The notes: generated by a model not told the origin, from the sequence alone. A stretch of 64,000 nt of DNA from Artemisia argyi (GCA_030686995.1 CM060695.1:100716871-100780870); one strand, 5' to 3'. Numbered from the stretch's first letter, positions 22,420-34,593 are shown. Numbers and translations: made by a program.

Positions 22420-25400
22420 TTGCAAGACCAGAAGCTCCGTGAAAAAGCTAATCATCAGATGGAAAAATTCTTTCAGATTTTCCAAGAACTACACTTCGAT
22501 ATTAGTTTCGCGGATGCTCTTCTTTTAATGCCCAAATTCGCATCAACAATAAAAAACCTGTTGAGCAATAAAGAAAAACTGTTTGAGCTGGCACGAACTC
22601 CACTTAATGAGAACTGCTCTGCGGTTCTGTTAAAACAGCTTCCCGAAAAGCTAGGAGACCCCGGGAGATTTCTAATACCATGTATTTTCCCGGGAATGGT
22701 TGAATGCTTTGCCTTGGCCGATCTTGGTGCAAGTATCAACTTAATGCCTCACTCAGTTTGGAAAAAGCTCTCTCTTCAGGCACTTAGTCCCACATGCATG
22801 ACTCTCGAGCTTGCAGACCGTTCAATTTCACGTCCCCTCGGTATTGCCGAGGACGTATTTGTAAGAGTGGGAAAGTTCCATTTTCCGGCAGACGTTGTCG
22901 TTGTTGATTTCGATGCAGATCCAAGAGTTCCGCTCATTCTTGGGAGGGGATTCTTAAGAACGGCACGTGCTTTAATCGATGTTTTCGATGAGGAAATCAC
23001 GTTACGAGTTGGCAATGAAGCGATTACGTTCAACCTTGATCAAACCTCGAGATACTCCTCGAATTATGATGCTGAATCGGTCAACCGAATTGATGTCATT
23101 GACATTGCATCAGAGGAGTATGCTCAGGAAATCCTTGGATTCGCTGATAATTTTCCGAGTGGCAATCCCACTACTTCTTCTGATCCCATAATCGCTAATT
23201 CTTCTCCTTCCCTCACTCCGTTTGAGGGAAGTGATTTCGTCCTTGAGGAATTAGAGTCCTTTCTCAAAAGTGATTCAGTTCCTGAAGGAATTGATTACCA
23301 AGAGATTGACCCGGAAAAGGATATACTTCTCCTTGAGAAGTTATTGAACAAAGATCCTTTTCCCATTCCTGTTCTACCTCCACAACTTCATAAGGCGGAA
23401 GTCAAATATGTTGAGAAAAATGATGATTTCCCCGAGGTTGAACTTAAGGACCTGCCTCCTCATCTAGAATATGCATTCTTGGAAGGTAACGATAAGTTGC
23501 CAGTCATTATTGCAAAAGACTTAAAGGATGAGGAGAAATCCGCGCTGCTAAAGGTTTTAAAGTCCCACAAGCAAGCAATTGCTTGGAAGCTCTCAGATAT
23601 AAAGGGTATTAACCCGGATTTTTGTACACACAAAATCCTAATGGAAGAGGACTTTAAACCGACTGTGCAGCATCAAAGAAGGGTAAATCCAAAAATCCAC
23701 GAAGTTATAAAAGCAGAAGTTATCAAACTTCTTGATGCGGGATTGATTTACCCTATATCAGATAGTCCTTGGGTTAGCCCAATACATTGTGTTCCAAAGA
23801 AGGGTGGCATCACGGTTATCACTAATGACGACAACGAGTTGATACCAACTCGTTTGGTTACAGGGTGGCGAGTATGTATTGATTACAGAAAGCTTAACGA
23901 AGCCACCCGTAAAGACCACTTTCCTCTGCCCTTCATGGATCAAATGCTCGAAAGACTAGCGGGGAATGAGTATTATTGTTTCCTCGACGGCTTCTCAGAC
24001 TACTTCCAAATTCCCATTGATCCACAGGATCAAGATAAGACTACCTTCACATGCCCTTACGGGACATTTGCCTATCGTCGCATGCCTTTTGGGTTATGCA
24101 ATGCTCCGGGCACTTTCCAGAGGTGCATGATGGCTATTTTCCATGACATGATCAGAAAAACCATGGAGGTATTTATGGATGACTTCTCAGTCATCGGGAA
24201 TTCTTTCAACTCATGCCTCTCCCACTTAGAAAAAATGCTTCAACGTTGTGAAAACACTAATCTTTGTCTAAACTGGGAGAAGAGCCATTTTATGGTTAAG
24301 GAGGGCATTGTCCTCGGCCATAAAATTTCAAAAAGTGGGATTGAGGTCGATAAGGCCAAAAATTGATGTTATTGCTAAACTGCCTCATCCCACCACTGTT
24401 AAAGGAATAAAGAGTTTCCTCGGCCATGCCGGGTTCTATCGGAGATTCATTCAGGATTTCTCTAAAATAGCCCGGCCCATGACTCATCTTCTTGAAAAGG
24501 ATGCTCCTTTCATCTTTTCTCCTGAGTGCATCGAAGCTTTTTCTATTTTAAAGAAAAGGCTTACCGAAGCACCAATCCTTGTTGCCCCCGATTGGGACTT
24601 ACCTTTCGAACTTATGTGCGATGCTAGCGACTTCGCTATTGGTGCAGTTCTGGGGCAACGCAAAACCAAACATTTTCAGCCAATACACTACGCAAGTAAG
24701 ACCATGAATGAGGCTCAAACACACTATACCACCACAGAAAAAGAATTATTAGTTGTGGTATATGCCTTCGAAAAATTTTGGTCTTACTTAATCTTAAACA
24801 AAAGCGTGGTGTATACGGACCATTCGGCTTTGAAATACCTGTTCACTAAACAGGATGCAAAGCCAAGACTGCTCCGTTGGGTCCTACTCCTCCAGGAATT
24901 CGATATTCTCATAAGAGATAAAAAAGGAGCAGAGAACCTTGCAGCTGATCACTTGTTCCGGTTAGAAAATCCTCATCAGGATATTCTCGAGAGAAAAGAA
25001 ATAAATGAAACTTTTCCTTTGGAGACTCTAAATCTAATCTCTAACCAGGATGATGCCACCACCCCATGGTTTGCCGACTTTGCAAATTACCGTGCGGGAA
25101 ATTTCGTTGTGAAAGGGATGTCGTCCCAACAGAAAAGAAAATTCTTTAAAGATGTAAAACATTACTTTTGGGACGACCCCTACTTGTTCAAAATATGTGC
25201 GGATCAAGTCATCCGACGGTGTGTCTATGGCCAAGAAGCCATGGAAATTCTTAAAGCTTGTCATGATGGACCCACGGGGGGACATCATAACCCAAACTAC
25301 ACCGCCAAAAAGGTGTTTGATTCAGGATTCTTTTGGCCCACGATATATAAAGACGCCCATGAACTTATCAAAACCTGTGAGGCTTGCCAGCGTCACGGGA

Positions 25401-26353
25401 ATATTTCCAAAAAAAATGAGATGCCGCAAAACGCCATCCAAGTCTGTGAAATATTTGATATGTGGGGCATTGATTTTATGGGGCCATTCCCGTCTTCACG
25501 AGGGAATAAATACATACTCGTGGCTGTCGACTATCTGTCAAAATGGGTTGAGGCAAAAGCCTTACCCACCAATGATGCCCGAGTAGTCGTTAAATTTTTA
25601 AAGTCTCTTTTCTCCAGATTCGGGACTCCTCGTGCCATTATCAGTGATCGTGGCACTCACTTCTGCAATGAACAATTTGCAAGAGTGATGCTGAAATATG
25701 GTGTAACTCACCGTCTTTCTACAGCATACCACCCACAAACAAGTGGGCAGGTGGAGGTCTCAAATCGGGGTATTAAGAGAATTCTAGAGAGGACGGTTGG
25801 TGAAAACCGTGCCTCTTGGTCGGATAAGTTGGACGATGCATTATGGGCTTTCCGCACTGCTTACAAAACACCCATAGGGTGTACTCCATATAAGCTAGTG
25901 TACGGGAAAGCATGTCATCTTCCGATCGAATTAGAACATAAGGCCTATTGGGCCTTAAAACATGCAAATTTCGACCTACAGACAGCGGGTGATCACCGTA
26001 AAGTTCAACTAAACGAACTAAATGAATTACGTGATCAAGCTTATGAAAATTCTTTAATCTATAAAGAAAAGACTAAGAAGATACATGACTCTAAAATTAA
26101 GAACCGCGTTTTCAACGTTGGTGACAGAGTTCTTCTTTTCAATTCTAGGTTAAAAATTTTCTCGGGTAAACTAAAAACCCGTTGGTCTGGACCATTTACT
26201 ATAACAAAAGTATACCCATATGGAACTGTTGAGTTATTGCAACCCGACGGTCCCAATTTTAAAGTAAATGGTCATCGGTTAAAACACTATTTTGGAGGGG
26301 ACATACAACCAATGGTTGTCCCGGATCTCCAAACTTACCCCATGGACCAATAA
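22420..26353 (+). pseudogene. pol: pol of element B: protease-RT-RNase H-integrase, one frameshift
   Basis: Replication enzymes of an Athila-lineage Ty3/gypsy element, continuing the gag frame. Aspartic protease: ADLGASINLMP about 100 residues in. Reverse transcriptase: CIDYRKLN (about 23872), MPFGLCNAPGTFQRC, and the catalytic box as FMDDF (about 24174-24188). An extra A in an A-run at about 24357-24361 shifts the frame by +1, and everything after it reads in the next frame to 26353. RNase [17 protein letters not shown] (about 24612), [24 protein letters not shown]. Integrase: zinc-binding His/Cys residues around HDGPTGGHH and CEACQRHG, catalytic region [13 protein letters not shown] (about 25467), [10 protein letters not shown] (about 25640), GQVEVSNR (about 25748), and a GPF/PYGTVEL C-terminal module. 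There is no chromodomain. Stop TAA at 26351-26353. Confidence 0.95.
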
Positions 26354-26580
26354 ATTCGGGGTCGAGTCAAGCTAGCGACTCGGTTAACAAAAACAAGTTT
26401 CCCCAAGGACAATTTTAATTCGGGGTCGAGTCAAGCTAGAGACTCGGTTAACAAAAACAAGTTTCCCCAAGGACAATTTTAATTCGGGGTCGAGTCAAGC
26501 TAGAGACTCGGGAATCAAAAACAAGCTTCCTCAAGGACAATTCAATTCGAGGTCGAGTCAAGCTAGCGACTCGGTAATAA
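26353..26580 (+). repeat. Four 63-64 bp tandem repeats after pol of B
   Basis: Units start at 26353, 26417, 26481 and 26544; the first overlaps the pol stop codon. Each begins AATTCGGGGT and contains CGAGTC, an 8-base loop, GACTCG (a stem-loop; units 2 and 3 have loop-adjacent changes), then CCCCAAGGACAATT. E (44195-44225) and H (minus, about 49010-49045) carry one copy right after their ORF, so B has an expanded version of a shared element. Confidence 0.85.
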
Positions 26581-26642
26581 AAAACAGTAGCAATATGGGT
26601 CGTCACCCATATTTCTGTCTTCTCATCCCTTTCTAACACCCT

Positions 26643-26865
26643 AGTGTGGGGGAGACGAACCACATGTTGTACATATGTAAAATATTTTTTTCAAAAAAAA
26701 AAATAATAAAAAATGGTATAAGACAAATAAAAAGAAAAAAGTGAGTTTGTATGTAAATAGAGTAAAATAAAAAGGTTAATAGTATTGCCTCCTTACGTTC
26801 TAAGTCTTGGTGGGACACCAAGTACTGTAAATATTGAGGGCAATATTCAGTTCTAAGTGTGGGGG
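26643..26865 (+). other. Two internal purine tracts and an AATATTG hairpin in B
   Basis: AGTGTGGGGG at 26643-26652 and 26856-26865, identical to the tract before the 3' LTR. The second follows the hairpin AATATTG-AGGG-CAATATT (26830-26847). The rest of 26590-26990 is AT-rich and shows nothing else. Confidence 0.6.
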
Positions 26866-26990
26866 AGCGTTCTCACGAATGCAAAACACATGTTCCATCA
26901 AGAACCCCCATCTGATCAAAATTACCAGTTTTTTCACACTTAGAAATGCAAATAATGGTATCAATCCTCCATGTCTAACCCACAACAGGA

Positions 26991-27395
26991 TTGGCTAGTC
27001 CAGGAGCAAACGGCTCTTGGTAAATACATCTCAAAACCGTTGATGGCTTGCAATTTGCCAAAAATTGTATAGTTCCTCAGCTCCCCATATCCCATAAAGC
27101 GAATGAGTTGGCTAGCCTGCAAGATTATGGCTTGTGGTAAAGGCCGTGGAAAAACTATAATTGGTAATCAGCTCACCAAGATGTTTACTATTCCATCAAG
27201 AGTTGGCTAGTCCAGAAGTAAACGGCTTTTGGTAAAGACAAATCAAATCCGTTGACAGTTGGTGGTTTGCTAAAAATCACACGGTTATCAGGTGTGCCAC
27301 AGTTCTTACACCTGGCTACTCCAGAAGTGATGGCTTTTGGTAAAGAGTAAAAATCCATTAATTTTTTCTCAAATAGATTGCTAGGGACTAGCAAT
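26991..27395 (+). ncRNA. Array of five stem-loops upstream of the B 3' LTR
   Basis: Four paralogous hairpins sit in imperfect repeats of about 80-110 bp, each preceded by (T/C)TGGCTA and followed by TAAA. Stems/loops: CCAGGAG-CAAACGG-CTCTTGG (27000-27020), CTGCAAG-ATTATGG-CTTGTGG (27117-27137), CCAGAAG-TAAACGG-CTTTTGG (27212-27232), CCAGAAG-TGATGG-CTTTTGG (27321-27340). A fifth, unrelated hairpin ATTGCTAG-GGA-CTAGCAAT is at 27377-27395, just before the purine tract. All stem positions can pair when G-U is allowed. This is a cis element in the element RNA, not a known ncRNA gene. Confidence 0.6.
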
Positions 27396-27400
27396 AGTTT

Positions 27401-27411
27401 AGTGTGGGGGA
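27401..27411 (+). promoter_or_regulatory. Polypurine tract of B
   Basis: AGTGTGGGGGA directly before the 3' LTR (TGATGAGT at 27413): the expected plus-strand primer site. Confidence 0.85.
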
Positions 27412-27412
27412 T

Positions 27413-30400
27413 TGATGAGTGTCTAAATACTCATCATTTTATACCAATCTGAACTGCCAAAACATACAAAAACACTCAAATATGCATCATAATACTTAAA
27501 ATATCTTAGAAGTGTGTTTTATATGTTTCAAATGCAAAATATACAAAAACAGATGAAAAACGTACAAAGTTTGCATAATTGGCAGTTTCAGTCCCTCAAG
27601 TTTCAAAAGTTGTCAAATCTAGTCCCTGGTAAATCAAAACATGAAAAATATCATCAAAGGTCCTTAGGGATTAATAAGTTGTCAAGAAAAGTCCTTTAAC
27701 GTTAAAAAATTACAAAATGACAACTTTAGTCCCTCAAGTTTGAAAATTGTCAAAATTAGTCCTTAAGGTTTAAAAATGGGAAATTAATAAAATAAACCTG
27801 GAACTATTCTAAAATGAGAAAATTGGTCCTTATGATAAAATTTTGAGAAATTACAACCACAGTCCCTTAAAAATCCAAATTTACATAAATGGTCCCTGGA
27901 GTTTGAAAAATTACAGAAAAGGACCCTGGATATTTTTAAATGGAAAAATCATAAATTTGGTCCTTGGTTTATCATATATTGCAGGTTTGGTCCCTTGGAA
28001 GTACTTTGGAAAAGTGGCAAACTCAGCCCTTAACTTTGCCCAAATTACATTTTTGATCCTTGATTAAATACCACAACCAAACCGGACCCTTATTTGTTAT
28101 TTACCCAAAACCAAAACCAATCCAAACCCCCTTACCCAGCCCACACCCTTCCAAGCCCAAAAATAAGCCCATCCACCCCTTTTATATAATACGGGGTTTG
28201 ACCCCGTTTGACCAACCAATACCGCCCAAACCACACACACTGTTCACCCCCCTCCTTCCTCACTGCAAACCAAAACCAGGTGGTATTTCCACCACCACCT
28301 CACCTCTCCACCTCACCCCCTACTCCTCCTAACCCACCTTTCCACCTCACAGACAAACCACACTTCATTTAATGCTATCCACACCAAAATTTCTCTCCAA
28401 ACCATACTACCTCCTCTGTTTTCTTCCATACAGTCCCAACTTGCATAAAAACATTCCCCTTTGCCCCCTGACACCTCCACAATACTCCAATAATCTTTAA
28501 TTGCTAACCTTTGGCTCCAAGTAAACGTGGAAGACTTTGGCGCCAAAATGAGTTTAAACGGATGAGATTGATTCAGAGAAATAGAGGGCCAAGATTGAAG
28601 TGGGAAAGACTCAGAGCACTTCAAGAAACCCTAATGTGGGCTTATAAAAGGAAGAGAAGAGCAGAAGAGAAAGATATAGTTTATTTTAGCAAAAATAGTC
28701 TCGTTTAAGTTGTAATCTGTTGTTTCAGTTTGTTATCAAGTTTTTAAGCTTTGTGTAATCAATTAAGGTGTAATCTCAACTTTTGTGATAATCAACTTCA
28801 AGTTTTAAGTCAGTTCTCAGTTAATGCAATTTTCAAGTTCATTTCAAATTTCTCAATAAGCTATATTGTTGATTGTAGTGAATGATAAGTATCAATAAGT
28901 ACACATAAGCTCCTAATAAGCTCTAATAAAGCTTTAAGCAACTTACTAATCAGTCTAAGATAAAAAAATTCAATAACTATCAAATTGGTCAACTAAAGTC
29001 AACTGTTGCAATTTGGATTTGATTTCTTGGATTCAGAGTGAATTGGAAGCAAAGGAGCTGTGGATTCTGGGTTAGTATCCATTGGTGGATGTTAGGAAAG
29101 GTTCTTGGTTATTGGTTCTTGATTTTGAGCAGGAAAGCATTTTGTAAGTTCCAAAAATCTCATATCTATCCTTATACTATAGCTTTGTCAATTGCTTGCT
29201 TTTTCACTTGTTTAATGTTTATTCAGTCTTAATTAGTGATAATATAACCTAAAATTGGTATCTTGTTTGTTGGAATTTCTATTTGCTAAAATATAAAAGT
29301 TTCACAGTCAAATTAGTATAATAAGTAATCTTGTGAATCTGTGGTTAATTTCTGTTTCTAAGTACTTGTTTAGATCTTATACAACATAATAAGTCATTAT
29401 GGATCAGTAGGATAAGCTCTTAAAGCCTTTAGCTTCTTAAATCATAAAACAGTCTAAGTATAAGGAGTGTTTGGTTCTGTGTATTTCATTGAGTCTCAGT
29501 AGGATTTTTGTTTTACTTCTGTTTGTTACATATTTTAGTAGGTACACATAGATCATATAAGTCATTTACTTGAGTGTTCATTCTCTGGAAAGTCAAAATC
29601 ATCAAAATAATACCACACAGTTAACTGTGTAGTATTTTAAGAGCTATAAACCCTCACTTAAGTTTATAACCAGTAGACTAAGCATAAATTAGCTTTACTT
29701 AGGCTTATTATATCATCTACAATCAGCTAGGATCAATCAAACTTCAGATAAGTCAACCTAGTTTAAAATTAGTAAAAGTCAAAAAGTGCTTGTTCAGATT
29801 TTCACCAAAATGGCATGAATATTGGTGATTTTTGTGTTATGATCTAAGGTCTGAATTTTGTTGTGAGTATAACCTACCAGCTTAACTTTAGTTTCCCACA
29901 TCTGTTTCATTTTTAAGATTTTTATTGTGCAAGATAAGCTCATCCAAAAACACTTGCAGGGGAAGAAGCTCCCCTGCTACACAGACCACCATTCCACCAC
30001 CACCACTTTGGTGGTTGATTATGGCCAACTCAGTAGGTCTTAGTGTTTCATTCTTGGTTCTTACAACCCCCCTCCTACCCAGGTTCAATACTTGACCCTT
30101 AGTTTGACCTCTAGATCAGTGGACCCCACCTGGATTTGTCCCCAAACTCTGTCCCATTTCTGAGTCAGAAACCAAATAAGAAATTGCTTATTTTAGCTTT
30201 CCAGCTTATCCTAGGAGCTTATCTCACCACATCTAGTTTAAATAAGTTCAAGTAACTTAGGTGAACCTTACTTAACCAGTGTGGACCCCACATAACCCAA
30301 TTTAGCTTATTTCTTGGTGTGGTCAACATTAGTCAACTGTATAAGCTCATAAGCACTCTCAATGCTTATTCTTGATTTCTAAAGTAGTTGTCTTTGTTAA

Positions 30401-32977
30401 AGTTTCATTATTTAAGTATTTAAATAGTTTTATAAAAGAAAAACCAGAAAAAGCAAACTTTAATTATAGTGATAGCTTCTATTTAATAGAAATTATATAA
30501 TTAATTTTCATCTCAGCTTATTAATAAGCACTTGTCCAATTTTATAATTTTATAAATTTCCTAGTACCTTAAAGTAGTTAAAATAAATTTTTTAGATTTT
30601 TCCTAATCTGTTTACTATTTATTAGATTTAAAATTAGTTTAAATAATTAAATAGGTAATATTAGTAATTAAATAGATTTCTTTAATTTTAATTAACAAAA
30701 GTAGAATTTTATATTTTTCCTAAGTTTTATAAAGTAGTTAAGACTTTTAAAAAATAGTTTCATAATTTCCACTGTCCATTTTCTAATTTTCCTATTTAAT
30801 TTAATTAAATTATATTTAAATTAATTAATAAGTAATTAATTAGTCAATTAGCTTAAATATAATTTTTAGCAATATTTTATAATTTTTTAGTGTTCCTGTA
30901 GTGATTAATTAGTTTTATAAATTTTATCATAATTTTCTAAGGTAATTTAGTATTAATAGTAATTTAAAATATTTAAAATAGTTTAAATAAGTTAAATAGT
31001 TTTTAATTAATAAAATACTCATAAAAAGACAAAAATATTTATTTTCATTTTTTATACTTTCTTCAAGTTCTTATTAAGTTTTAGAAATTATTTTTGTAAG
31101 TTTTTAGGATTAATTTGTAATACTTGTCATTTTTAGTTAAATTAAATTAAGTATTAAATTAGATTTTAATTAGTTTTATTAATTAAAAAATAATTAAATA
31201 TTATAATAATCATTTTCATAATTTCAATTTCATTTTCCATTTTTTTTAATTTTAAGTTTTCAAAAGTTTCACTTTTACCCCCTGTAGTTTGTAACTTGTT
31301 AAAACCACTTTTCTTTGTCTGTTATCTGATTATCTGATTTGTGTTTTGTGTGTATCTTTGTTATTGTTTATATTATCCAAATTCCAAGCAATCAGTAGTA
31401 TAATCAACCCTCAAATCATCTTTGTTACTGTCCTTAGTACCACTCACTCTCCTAATCGTTTACAAATACAATTTCAATCTCTGATGCGTGGGAATCGCAC
31501 CTTGCTTTACCTCTCGAGGGATCTCGAGAAGCTTACAACCCCCACTAGGCAGTGTACCTGATCGTTGTAGTATAGTATAGTGACAAGTACCGGGGGATTG
31601 ATCGTTTAGCTTAGGAATAGTGTCGCTAGGATTAGAAAACCTAATTACTAGTTCTAAAGGTGAGGGATGATTATTTTTGTATTTTTATATTTTTTAGAAA
31701 GCAAGTAAAATCTCGGGTTTTGGAAGAGTGGGCGGAATTAGTTGCTATTCAACTAACCCAAAACTAAGATGCAATCAAAATAAAATACTGAAAACGAAAA
31801 TAAACCAATTATTACAAAGTTGTGAGCAGTATTTGGAGAAAATGTGTTTACTTAGATTTCACTACTCCCTAGATATCTTTTACACGTTAATTACTTGTTA
31901 TAATTGTATGGATGACGGATTGTATTCCTTAATACCATTCATGGGGTGGCATACATAACTCCCCAATTCTATGAGCTCTTATCTCCTCCTACACCATGAC
32001 CCAGCACAACTATAGGGATTGTAAACAGTGGCTCATGCATTAAATACAACCAATAAAGACCTAGTACGCCTCGGTTCATGTTTCTTAAGACGTTCAAGCA
32101 TGTTACCATTTGGAGATCTGCCAGTTTTCTTAAGCCTAACATATAAAATCATTCATCCAAGACAAAAATAAACAAGTAATCAACACGTAATCAATATCTA
32201 GGTTTCATTAGATCTAAGCAAACACAAAAGAGATCTAGCCTAGCATAATGGAATTGAGACAAGAACAAGATATAGACAACCAACACATAGACATATTGAT
32301 TGAATTAGAAGAACACTTATCTCAATTACAATGCAAGGTATCAAGGGTTTGGAACCCTTGAAAAACCTGTAAAAGTTCTCTCCTTTTAATGTAAAAACTA
32401 GAAAACTATATATAGGAAAATCGAGGTGACGGCGTCAAGAGCAATGGTGTGACGCCGTCATCTCGCCGCCAAATACTTCCTCGGACGGCCTTGATCTACT
32501 TATGACGGCCTATGTGACGCCGTCATCAACTACGGTATTTTATTCTTGGGACTTTGACGCCGTCATGCAAACTTTTGACGCCTTCATGAACTACGGATTT
32601 TTATTCTTGATGTTTGACGCCGTCAGGGAATTACTCTTGACGCCGTCAGCTACTGTTCCCAGCATGGAAAATAGAGACTTTGCCGTTTTCTTCACTTTTA
32701 TGCTCCAAAAACGTCCGAAATGGCTTCTTTTCCAGAATTCACTCTCCAAGTACCTAAAATCACAAAAGGAACGATTTAGGGCAATATTTGATCAAATAAA
32801 GTCGGATTCGGGCTTAAATGACCCCCTAAAAACGGATCATTTTTCGCCTCATCAATCTCGTTGGGACTTAACGACCCGGGGATTTCCCTATATTTCCACG
32901 GTCAATATTAACTTGCACTTTCTCCCAGGTGGGCCTATCAGCTGCACATGGTTGACTGGTTAGTTTGGGAGGAGTCA
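27413..32977 (+). repeat. 3' LTR of B, interrupted by solo LTR C
   Basis: Near-identical to 15787-19980 with scattered substitutions and small indels. The segment 27413-31481 continues at 32860-32977 after C. Ends in GGAGTCA followed by the B TSD GTGAC. Confidence 0.96.
31482..32854 (-). mobile_element. Solo LTR C of the short-LTR (A/F) family
   Basis: 1373 bp, TG...CA, no internal region. TSD ATCTC lies at 31477-31481 and 32855-32859; the intact target is present in the 5' LTR of B near 19858. It contains the TGACGSCGTCA cluster (about 32425-32650) and TATATATA near 32406-32414. It is the innermost insertion of the G-H-A-B-C chain and so postdates B. It differs from the A LTRs throughout, so it did not come from A. 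Confidence 0.97.
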
Positions 32978-32978
32978 G

Positions 32979-33012
32979 TGACGGCGTCAAGAGTTATCCT
33001 CTGACGCCGTCA
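32979..33012. repeat. TGACGGCGTCA / TGACGCCGTCA hairpin in A, at the B insertion site
   Basis: The two 11-mers (32979-32989, 33002-33012) are exact reverse complements and extend with GAG / CTC around a short loop. The B TSD GTGAC overlaps the first five bases of this inverted repeat, so B integrated at its edge. Confidence 0.7.
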
Positions 33013-33111
33013 GATGCCCGTTTGAGGTGTACAATGAAGTAATTCCACATTTAGTCCCTGCACTTAGTGTGAATAGCTAAACACAAGTAAAAACCATGAG
33101 TAGCTATTCCA

Positions 33112-34593
33112 TTAGTGAAGTCCACCAGGGTCGAACGTTTCATTACTATCACGGAAAGAGGTGTGGTTGTAGAAAGGAGTGGGTGATGTTTTAGTTAAGT
33201 TGTAACCTTCGCACGGGTCACCGGTGGGTACAAAGAGGTGTTGTTCCATAGAGGGTCTCAAATCTGTGGTGTTTTTGAGGTGCAACCTCTTCACACCGGG
33301 TTTAAAACCAAAAGAACGTCTCTTGCACAAGTTTGGGAGCGTGGTTTGCAAGCATCCAATGAAAATGTTATGAAATTGCGAATTCTTCTCTTCCTGAGGA
33401 TGCTCACAAAAGTGGGAGGTGATTGACGGTGAAGCACTTGGGGAAAATTTCTCGTTATCCTCTTGGTTAAACACCAAAAGAGTTGAAACCTCGAAGACTT
33501 TTTCGATTTTTCTTGGTTCGGATTTTTCCTTAATCTTTTCTTTGATCCTTGATATGAATTTGTCTGCTAAATCCATAAAAGCATTGCGAGTACTTTCCAT
33601 GCGTGCTTCTAGGTGCTGGATTTGTTTTTCCTGATTATTCATGAAGGTTACCATTATCCCTTCGAATTCCTCTTGTCGTGAACGTTCAGGAAAATCATGG
33701 TTGATAACCGCATTCCTACGTATATTAGGATTCCACACGGTTTCAGCAGCAGGTTTCTCAATCCTCATTAATTCTTTTACCTGCTTCTCGATACTTCCTA
33801 ATAACTACTCTTGGGTGGCGTATGCGTAATCAAGTTTTCCCTTGCTTGGAAACATCGGGTCCTCCCATCCTTCTTCTTCGTATTGTGCCAACCCCTCAAG
33901 AACTTTCCAGCATTCGTCAATGCTAAGTCTGTTTAGCCTGCCCTTGGCTGCGTAATCTATAGCTCTCCTTGTTTGATAGTTAACTTTATCGTAAAAGATT
34001 TGAATCTGGAGCCATGGTTCAATGCCATGATGAGGGACTTTTCGGAGCAGGTCTTTATATCGAGTCCATGCTTCGTAAAAGGTTTCATTTTGACGTTGTT
34101 GGAACATCAAGATGTCATTTCTAAGCTTAGTAGTTCTCCCCGGTGGGAAAAATTGAGCAAGGAAACGAGTGGTGAGATCATCCCAAGTGGTGATGGATCC
34201 CGCGGGTAAACGCTCAAGCCATTGACTAGCTTGATCCCGTAGAGAGAATTGGAATAGGCGTAATCGGGTTGTCTCTCTAGTTGCAACATCTAGGTCTATG
34301 GAGTCTACGATTTTAAGGAAGTCCTTGAGATGCTGATTTGGATCTTCGGAACGAAGTCCATGGAATGCACATCCGCTTTGCACCAACCGGATGGTGTCGG
34401 ATCGCAAGGGGGTCACATTGGCTCCGGTGAGCTCAATGGTGTTTCGGTAGCCTTGGTGGCTAGGTCGGGAATACTCTCCTATGGTTCGGGGCCTAAGAGG
34501 TTCTAGTGGTGGGTTTTGTTGTGGTGGGATGACGGGTTCAAAGATGTTCCTATCGTTCATGATGTCGGGTGGTGAAGAGTTATGAACAAGCAC
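33112..34593 (-). pseudogene. gag: gag of element A (one in-frame TAG)
   Basis: Reads right to left from 34593; a second Met at 34560 (MNDRNIF) may be the true start. The first 262 residues carry a Retrotrans_gag-type domain (LFQFSLRDQASQWLERLP, FLAQFFPPGRTTKLRNDI, EAWTRYKDLLRKVPHHG, IFYDKV). A TAG at 33805-33807 interrupts the frame. It continues in the same phase to 33112 with a predicted coiled coil (IQHLEARMESTRNAFMDLAD) and a basic Lys/Glu segment. No zinc knuckle is present, unlike B. No protease or RT follows: the next 130 bp lead straight to the spacer before the ATHILA ORF. Confidence 0.85.

Larger units (their letters stand above)
15787..32977 (+). mobile_element. Element B, Athila-lineage Ty3/gypsy retrotransposon with gag-pol
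   Basis: Complete element inserted in A, with TSD GTGAC at 15782-15786 and 32978-32982. LTRs are 4194 bp (15787-19980) and 4187 bp without solo LTR C (27413-31481 plus 32860-32977). Order: PBS, about 690 bp leader, gag, protease, RT, RNase H, integrase, 1.06 kb of structured 3' noncoding sequence, PPT, 3' LTR. It lacks an ATHILA/env-like ORF. The gag-pol frame (20698-26353, about 1884 codons) is broken by TAA, TGA and one extra base. It is the only element here with pol and the natural candidate helper for A, E and H. The very long LTRs exceed the 1-2 kb usual for the lineage. Confidence 0.95.
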
